Shown: positions 56,937 to 64,000 of the stretch, one piece after another
Position numbering within the stretch: position 1 is the first letter of the stretch
Layout: every line of letters begins with the position of its first letter
The notes under the pieces: generated by a model
What the model was told of the DNA's origin: nothing
The model's database searches: none
Seen by the model: only the letters and a program-made list of their open reading frames with translations
NCBI RefSeq assembly: GCF_029227915.1
Contig: NC_079881.1
Location: 6,386,001 to 6,450,000, forward strand
Length of the DNA stretch: 64,000 nucleotides
Source of the DNA: Hydractinia symbiolongicarpus
Taxonomy: Eukaryota > Cnidaria > Hydrozoa > Anthoathecata > Hydractiniidae
Direction of reading: 5' to 3'
Program-made: the position numbers and the translations under genes

Positions 56937-57391
56937 TTTAAAAATTTTGTTTGTTTGTCATTTGGCGGGAAAGTTTACTGCATCCTGTTTAGTCATATTT
57001 ATTTATTTATTACATGTTAAGACCTGAAAAGAAGAGAAGAAATGCTGATACGTGTTTAGATATATCAATATGGCACATAGGTCTAAAGGTCGTACAGGCC
57101 TAAATTTCTTTTATTTTAACAATTGTACAACTCAGAGAGTTTGAAAACCTGAGTAAAATTGAAACAAAAAAACATTTGGAAAGCGTTATTCCGATTATTA
57201 TTTGTTAAATATATTTTACCAAATGCAGATGTCAAAAAAAATAAAAATTTGATGAAGCCAATGTGGAACCTTATCAAATTGAGAATGCATCAAGCTAAAT
57301 TGTTGAAGCCCTGCTTAGCTACAAATATAAATAACTACAAAATATCGATTATAAAAATAAGTAGAAATATAAATAATAATGGGGGGATAAT
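56937..57391. other. Josephin 5' flank, nothing recognised
   Basis: No gene. The 79-codon frame at 57159-57398 is lysine/asparagine-rich and runs into the retroelement fragment. Confidence 0.35.
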
Positions 57392-57617
57392 TGGGTAAGA
57401 AAGTGTAGAGACTTGATAGTTCCTGGGGCAAAGCCCAGAGGCAGACCGAGAAAGACTTGGCAGGAGGTTATAAGGACAGACTTGATAGAGAGGAAATTGA
57501 GTTTAGATCTAACACAGTCTAGATCAGATTGGAAGAGGGTCATTAATATACCCCGTCCAACCCATGCTAGCATGGAAAACGGACGTTAAGCCGAGAATGA
57601 TGATGATGATGATGATA
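57392..57617 (+). mobile_element. 5'-truncated non-LTR retrotransposon 3' end with (GAT)n tail
   Basis: The open stretch 57392-57589 encodes the typical C-terminus of a non-LTR reverse transcriptase polyprotein: PGAKPRGRPRKTWQEVIRTD, then DLTQSRSDWKRVIN and RPTHASMENGR before a stop. A (GAT)n microsatellite tail (57598-57617) follows within 10 bp, as in L2/CR1-like families that end in short microsatellites. The rest of the element is missing, which is normal for 5' truncation during reverse transcription. Confidence 0.8.
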
Positions 57618-58242
57618 TAGAAAATATATAGCTAAAGGTTTTAAAATGATTTTCCATCATTTCACAATAAGAATGACTAAAATTAAAAATCAAATCAAAA
57701 AAAAAATTACCAAGTCCAATCAGATGATAACTTAATCATTTGCACGACAGAAAAATCATATTTAAATACCCCAAGCTATATTCATTAATCATTGGATACG
57801 TTAAGTAAAAACAAGGTATGGTCAAAGTTGATGTCAGTGCAGAGTTTGAAAAACCTTCGAAATGGTAAAATTCATTTTTTTATGCAACCGTTTCCTTTTC
57901 TTTGTTGGATACAAATGTTCAGAAAGAAAAACTACCCTATCCCCTTTTCCTTAATATGGCCTGCGCTTTCTAAGTCCCTTTAGGTATAAGCCTGACTCTC
58001 TCAACATGGAGATTATCTTGGTACAACATGTACAGCCTAAATTCCCCTCCTTTTTGTTTACTATGGCTATCCCACTCACAAAGGATCACATACTTCAGGT
58101 ACACTTGCAAGGTGGGGGAATAAGTGTCGTGCGGTGAGAACATAAAGCTTAATTAAAAACCGAAGAAATTCAAATAAAATAACAATCGCTAATCAAATTT
58201 TCACAAATTATCCGCTTTATCCATTAAATGTCCACTTAACAT
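57618..58242. other. 3' flank of the DHRS7B-like gene, nothing recognised
   Basis: No supported feature. Confidence 0.4.
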
Positions 58243-61134
58243 CTAACGTGACTTCTTAGCTGTTCTCCATTCCTTGTTAGCTCGAAATTCCATAATTTTG
58301 AAATAAAGTGGTGCAAATAAGATTCGTAGGTACATGGCAAATGTAGATTTCATATCACCAATATTAAGTTCACTGACAGGAAAAGATGTGGTATCGAAGA
58401 TGTGATTCGCAACGAAACCTGCGCCCATACCTGAAGCTGTGGTGGCGTCCATTACTAGCAACATAAAAAGACTTATATTAATTTATATTAACCCTTTTTT
58501 ATGTTCAATAAAAAATGCACATAGCCTATTAAAAACAACCGGTTTACTGAGTTTCAAGCACACTTAGGAAAATTTTTACTAGAGGCTTTTTTCCATAGTA
58601 GCACCAGCTCTAAAATCTGACAGTACGAAAAATTACATAGCTGACTTAGCAATTACTTTAGTACTACGTATACTTTCAACTTTCAACCTCTCATTTTCCT
58701 TCAAATTTCAATTCTATTCTTCTATTCTTCGATTCCTTGTTTCTTTTTTCTTTTTTTTTAAATCAACTCAACCACTCTAACCTAACCAAAATCCAACAAT
58801 ACTAAAACCAATTGAACTTTTCCTTATGTCATGATTATCCTTTAAACGACTTTGAAACTTTACCAAACAACAACACCAGAAAAACAAGTTTGGTTAGAAA
58901 CATAAGAGATTGATTTACCTCCGTGTTTTGAACCATCGCCACTCAATGCATTCTTCGACAGGTTAGTTTTTATGTACCCCGGGTTTACCACGGATACGTT
59001 GATATTGTCTTTTGCTACTTCGGCACGTAAACTATCAAAAAATGCTTGACTGGCATGTTTACTGGCAGAATCTAGACAAAAAAGGATAGCGTTCTTAAAG
59101 CGATAAAATATACAAATTTACCTGAACATTGGGACTAGCTAATGAATAAATTCAATCGAACTCTTTTCTCATTTTTTTATTTCATTTTTAACAAATTATA
59201 TGCATTATGCTGTACTGATTTCAAGAAGCAAATTTTCACATTTGCAGAAACAGGATGAGAGCAAAGTAAAAAAATTTATACATTATTTTCCAGAAATTCT
59301 AAAGTAATAAATTATACAATTAAGCTATATCACCACTCAGCTGTTGTACTTACAAGCAGATCGAAATGGAATGGCAATTTTTCCTTGCACTGAGCCAATA
59401 CTAATAATATGGCCCTGCTTGCGTTGCAGCATTGATGGTAGAACCGCTAGATAAATTAAAAAAGGATGGATACTGTTAACTAAAAACTACTAAAAACAGC
59501 GTTCGATAAAAATTTTCTTAAGCATCAGGGATAACTCTTTGGGAGGACTCAAACCCACTCTTCGCTAAACTTTAAATTTGACTTCTGACGTTTAGATTTA
59601 ACGTGTAGCGTTTATTTTTTGATTTGTGAGTTTTCTCTTATTAACGTCAAACACATTTCGCAACTTAACCCTATTCAGGCCAGGCTTTTTTGGGGGCACC
59701 TTATGGACACCCTACCCCAAACTGACAAAAGGGACATTGTATTGTCGTAAAACTTAACACAATGTTTTTTGGCACATTAGAGGGAAATGGAGATGAACAA
59801 TTCCTAACTTCTTTTATGACCACTAATCAGTCACCATGACAACAAACATGATGTAATACGAAAAAAAGTTAACTGTCCTAATTAAAGATATAAGGCTCAA
59901 TATGCTTGCCAACTAACCTTTGACTAAATTAACTGGACCAAAATAGTTAACATTCATGAGTTTCATGTTTACATCACTAATTGTGTCCATAACAGCACCC
60001 CTATGACTGACACCAGCATTACTCAGCAAAATATCTATAGCACCATACTTTTCTTCAACATCTTTCACACATGATGTTATGTCATCGTTGTTGGTGATGT
60101 CCATTTTGTAAATAACTGGCCAAGTAGATGTCTACAACACAAGCAGAGAAATAACAAATGACATTAAAGTATAGTATACAGTATATAGTGATGCTATTTC
60201 TACTGATTGAATTTTAATACCTATATAAGTTTCGATATCATATAATCGATCAAAATCTTCAAAAGGTAGCTCTCACAATGACAGACGTGAATATTATGAT
60301 AGTTTTAACACTACAAGCGTTTTAAATTAATGGTATTTTTTTACCTAAAAAAGTTTTAGGACTATATAATAAGGAACAACATGTGCAAAAGTACATAAAG
60401 ATTTTATTAGTGTAGTTTTTCTTTTAATGTCTTTTTGTTTTTACCTTTTTTGTACTGTTTTAAAAATTATTATTTCAGTACAACCTTGAGACAATACTGA
60501 AAGAAGAAACATTCAATTTTACATAAGAAAATTGCCATATATCTTAAATTGCAGCTCCTAACCGGTTTGTCAAGCATTCAATTAAAGTACATGATTGGCT
60601 TTACTTCAATGTGACGATCACTAATTGAATCATGAGAGAAAAAATGCTAGAATTATAAAAAGAACAAACTTTTGGGTAGCACAACAAACATGTTCTAACC
60701 AACAAGTGCTAGTTAAACTTAACAATAAGTAAAATACCTCATCCTTTAAAATTTCTCTTTTCACACGATTTAACTCTTCCAAATTACGAGCACATAAAAC
60801 AAGTTTTGCACCTGACTTTGCAAATCTTTTCGCCAATGCTAACAAGAAAGAAAAAATAACTAAAACATGCAGAAAAAATTAGCAATCCAAACTAAAGTTT
60901 GAGAGAAACAAGTTTTCTGCACACATGAAAGATTTAGTTCATCAGAGCAAAATTACCTTCTCCCAGTCCCGAGCTTGCACCCGTGATCATAACAATTTTA
61001 TTTTTGACGTCAATTTCTCCTTGAAAAAACTTTCGATACATCCAGGTAAATGCAGAGATGAGGAAAAATGGGATGACAAATACTACTATGGGTATCATTT
61101 TGTTTCTTGTTATATTATCACTAAAATAGCACAT
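58243..61134 (-). CDS. Membrane-anchored short-chain dehydrogenase, DHRS7B-like
   Basis: Six minus-strand exons (61134-60957, 60838-60738, 60131-59918, 59446-59354, 59071-58919 and 58454-58243) join in frame to 316 residues. One N-terminal membrane segment (about 14-33, [18 protein letters not shown]) precedes a Rossmann SDR domain. The cofactor loop is TGASSGLG (51-58), and the NAG motif is at 131-133 (SNAGVS). The catalytic set is Ser183, Tyr196 and Lys200 (IGSVQGK, SAYSASKHA). [11 protein letters not shown] follows, the region that is most DHRS7B-like. DHRS7B (PexRAP) reduces acyl-dihydroxyacetone phosphate in peroxisomal/ER ether-lipid synthesis in mammals; that substrate is inferred from family. 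The basic end ([10 protein letters not shown]) resembles its orthologues. The start is ambiguous: Met1 or Met13 (61098) would both serve. Confidence 0.92.
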
Positions 61135-61944
61135 GAATTTAGTTGTTAATTAAATTGCTCACTTATACAAACACAAAAATGAAATCTTATATTCTTTACT
61201 TGTCTACTTTTGCCAAAATTATTTTATATAGATACCTAAAATACATCATATTATAAATTCTTAGTGGGTTCTTGTGTATGATGACACTTATTAGAATTTT
61301 TACAATCTTTCACCAACTTTGATTTTTGTTATCATCATTACTCCTTTACATCAACATGGAGAAAGGGAAGTCAAAAAAAGGTCCAGGTATGGTGCAAACA
61401 GTGTTAATACTACTGGTGTGGTAGAGTGACTAGTAGCTTTCTGGTAAACATTTTGGATTTAAACCCAGGACTAATCATGCCAGAGGTTATAAAAGTGTGA
61501 ATCTATAAATCTAATAATAATGATAACAATAATACAAAATTATATTGTTATTGTCGTTTGAAAGAGGACTGTGAATTGCATGTGGTTTAAGAAAACAACA
61601 AAACTCTAACTATTAACTTTGTAAATAAAAACACAATAGATTCGAATCTTTATGCCATTACAAAATATTAGGCTGAGTGTAGACAGGTGGAAAAACAAAA
61701 TTAACAAATTTTTACCATAATGACACGACAGCAAAACGTTAATTACAACAAAAGTCTATAGGAGAATACGCTCAACCCATTCACAAATCACGGCTTTTCT
61801 GCAGTCATTACTTGATAATAATACTTTGTCTAAATTTTTACTACTATTAAGGTTTACAAAATTAGACACTATAGTCCAATTGTTTTTTAAGTACTATAAC
61901 AGAAAAACATTAAACGGAAACCACTATTACCAATAAAAAAAATA
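61135..61944. other. Spacer between the two SDR genes
   Basis: About 0.8 kb without a recognisable gene, presumably the DHRS7B-like promoter and the 3' flank of the upstream SDR. Confidence 0.4.
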
Positions 61945-62631
61945 TTATGGTACGGACATTTGAGTACCATTACTGGTTCTGTTGATAGCTAACAAAAATG
62001 GGCCGGCTTTTTTAACCCATTGTTCAGGAGAGCTATGGTGTTGGGCTTCGTCTCCAAAATAATTTTCCAACATATCAGTGTGTATCATTCCTGGGTTCAA
62101 TGATACACAAGTCAAAGGAGAAGGCAGTTCTTTTGCCAAGGACAATGATAAGCCCTCAATACCAAACTTAGTGCAACAATATGGTGCTACTTCGGCAGAT
62201 GGGTGCCTGCCCCAACCAGAACTCATATTCACAACCACTCCTTTTTTCACTTTCAACATTGCAGGTAAGAAGTAATGAATGACATAATTAACTCCTTTCA
62301 AATTAATGTCCATCATTTTGTCGAATTCTGTTATGGGTACCTCCCATAACTTTTTTGGACTATTTGCTATAGCCGCATTATTGATAAGGAGATCAGGAGG
62401 AGAAAATTTTTCCAAGGATTGCTTAGCCCATTCTTCTACAGAAGATGCATCTCCAATATCAACAACAGAAAACAAACTGTTTGGTGTTCTGGAAGAATTC
62501 AACCTTTCAACTGCATCATGTGACCTTCCACAGCCAATGACAGAATGACCACAACCCATAAACCATTTCGCTAAAGCAAGACCAATGCCTTTAGTTGCAC
62601 CAGTAATAACTATAACTTTTGATTCACTCAT
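61945..62631 (-). CDS. Soluble NAD(P)-dependent short-chain dehydrogenase/reductase
   Basis: 228 residues in one coding exon from the ATG at 62631 (the preceding codon is GTG). It is a classical SDR: TGATKGIG cofactor loop at 10-17, INNAA near 83-87, catalytic Asn110 (DINLKG), Ser137 (NMSSGWG), and Tyr151 and Lys155 (YCCTK). SLNPGMIHTDML follows. The SSGWGR...EVAPYC-TK-GIEGLS...LNPG block recalls the pterin-aldehyde-reductase-like SDR group of plants and bacteria; this placement is from memory and only moderate. There is no membrane segment, so it is cytosolic, unlike the neighbouring DHRS7B-like enzyme. Eleven bp before the ATG is a strong acceptor (TTTTTTTCAG), so a 5' UTR intron is likely. 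A MITE lies just upstream. Confidence 0.92.
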   Translation of the reverse strand: MSESKVIVITGATKGIGLALAKWFMGCGHSVIGCGRSHDAVERLNSSRTPNSLFSVVDIGDASSVEEWAKQSLEKFSPPDLLINNAAIANSPKKLWEVPITEFDKMMDINLKGVNYVIHYFLPAMLKVKKGVVVNMSSGWGRHPSAEVAPYCCTKFGIEGLSLSLAKELPSPLTCVSLNPGMIHTDMLENYFGDEAQHHSSPEQWVKKAGPFLLAINRTSNGTQMSVP

Positions 62632-62670
62632 CACTACTTTTACTGAAAAAAAGAATTACTATCAGTTACC

Positions 62671-62967
62671 TTAAAGGGAACCCAAGGTATAAAATGATGT
62701 TGGACTTCACAATATCTATGCATTGATAAAGTTTAATGCACATCCCTTACAAGGTCTAAAATTACTGATGGCAGAAAATGTCAAAATTTGCAATTCCTTA
62801 AATGTGACATCATATTTATGCAGCATAATTAAATCTAAAATTCTTTAAAAGTGAATATCCTGAAAATGAGAAGAGTATCTTAAAAAATTTAAAAGGACTT
62901 GGAAACCAACTTTTTAAGCCCTATAATATAAATCCAACATCATTTTACACCTTGGGTTTCCTTTTTC
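62671..62967. mobile_element. 297-bp MITE upstream of the soluble SDR gene
   Basis: The left end AAAGGGAACCCAAGGTATAA and on to AAAATGATGTTGGA is mirrored by the right end TCCAACATCATTTTACACCT and on to TGGGTTTCCTTTTT, giving arms of about 35 bp with few mismatches. TTAA stands at the left edge only. It lies within 50 bp of the first coding exon, so it is in the 5' intron or promoter. Confidence 0.7.
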
Positions 62968-64000
62968 CATAAAGTGAGTTACAGGCTGTCTCTACTAGGG
63001 ATTTTTTATCTTTCTGTTTGCAGATAAACTAATGTCATAATGAAAAAGAGTGACAGGAATGGAAATCAGGTAAAAACAGGTCATTCACAAAACATTTACA
63101 AAACTAAACATTTAATTAGTTTAGTAAACAGGCACACAAAACATATCGTAGTAGTAGTATTTATTTTGTGTCAGATAACTCTATATTTTACATTAAATAA
63201 ACACCTACGAGGGAACCATCAAATAGTATAAATACTAATGTAGGTGATGGCCAACATATATAGTTAGATGTGGAAATTGTGATATATTGTACATTTTAAC
63301 AATTTTCTTGTGAAGCCCTATGCATGTTTATTTAATGTTTAGCAGTAAAAAGGAGCCATACTAACAGCTTGTACCTTATTTTTAAAATATGTCCAACTGA
63401 CCTTGAGGCTTCTTTAGTGAATTGCATGGCTGGCAGCTGACACTTTCCCTATACTTTACCTACTTTACCTTAACCAATTATATATATGTCTCAAGAAATT
63501 TTTAATGAACAACTAAAAGTTTGCTATATACTTTGTTACTTCGATGTCATGGGGTTGCTGACATCTTGTTAAAGGGTCCAAAAAGTTACGGACAAAACAT
63601 ATTGTGTTCTTTAATATGAATGTTAATGATTTTTGCCTCTATAGATGACTTTCAACGTTTATGTTTTTACTGGATTTCTGCGCAAGCGCTAAAAAAACCC
63701 AGAAAAATCAACAGGCAAAAAAATGCACACCTTATTAGGTGTAGAAAGTCAAATTACGGTTAATAACTTTGCTACTGTTGCTACTAGCATCTTTTCACTA
63801 AAATATGATCCAAATCTGAAGTACATGCAAGCTATATTCTAATTTCAAGATCAAAAGATGCCTCTAACTAAAAATTATTTTTTTGGAATGGACTGGTCCA
63901 CCACTTACTGACTGCATTATATTGCCTGCCAATTTGTGAATGAGGTCTGGAGATTATAACCAACACTTGTCACAATCATTTACTTTTGATGAACAGCTGA
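62968..64000. other. Window end, nothing recognised
   Basis: No supported gene or repeat. The short frame at 63040-63231 lacks any family feature. Confidence 0.35.

Noticed and set aside
58243-62631. The two SDR genes as a recent tandem duplication or operon
   Set aside because: They differ in subfamily motifs, membrane anchoring and exon structure (six coding exons against one), and 0.8 kb separates them.

Overview
Eukaryotic (animal) genomic window, AT-rich, with short exons, GT/AG introns and many small DNA transposons. The gene set (DEG/ENaC channel close to the cnidarian type, animal haem peroxidase, secreted chymotrypsin-fold protease, claudin-like tetraspan protein) and the repeat landscape fit a cnidarian, most likely a hydrozoan. 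That is inference: no species marker is visible.

Eight genes can be read with confidence. In order: a secreted haem peroxidase (+, 5 exons, 13186-15800); a secreted trypsin/chymotrypsin-family protease (-, 7 exons, 26068-20305); an intronless DEG/ENaC channel (-, 40220-38973); an intronless inositol polyphosphate kinase ITPK1 (-, 44042-43041); a claudin/PMP22-like four-TM protein (+, 3 exons, 49475-52210); a Josephin-domain deubiquitinase (-, 2 exons, 56936-55479); a DHRS7B-like membrane-anchored SDR (-, 6 exons, 61134-58243); and a soluble SDR (-, one coding exon, 62631-61945). All eight reading frames are intact across the joins I propose. Three weaker candidate exons lie at 6470-6661, 27441-27606 and 28843-29232.

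The rest is mostly repeats. 1-13 kb is gene-poor, with a mariner-like MITE, tRNA-derived SINE copies and dispersed repeats. 16-20 kb is repeat-rich and shares about 1 kb with 53.3-54.2 kb. 30.6-33.9 kb is a decayed TTAA-flanked, THAP-bearing (Kolobok-like) transposon. 34.5-37.7 kb holds SINEs and foldback elements. 41.2-42.5 kb is a 1.2-kb element with perfect 38-bp terminal inverted repeats (TIRs) and an 8-bp target site duplication (TSD), carrying Ulp1-like and PHD-finger fragments. 44.2-44.9 kb is a four-unit array whose hairpin is kept by paired base changes. 54.59-54.73 kb is a perfect 61-bp-arm foldback.

The genes do not form a pathway or operon; they are independent single-gene loci. 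The two SDR genes are same-strand neighbours about 0.8 kb apart, but they differ in subfamily and intron structure, so they are not a recent tandem duplication. I see no clear novel multi-gene system. The most unusual items are the 1.2-kb PHD/Ulp1 element, the covarying hairpin repeat and the protease lacking two conserved cysteines.
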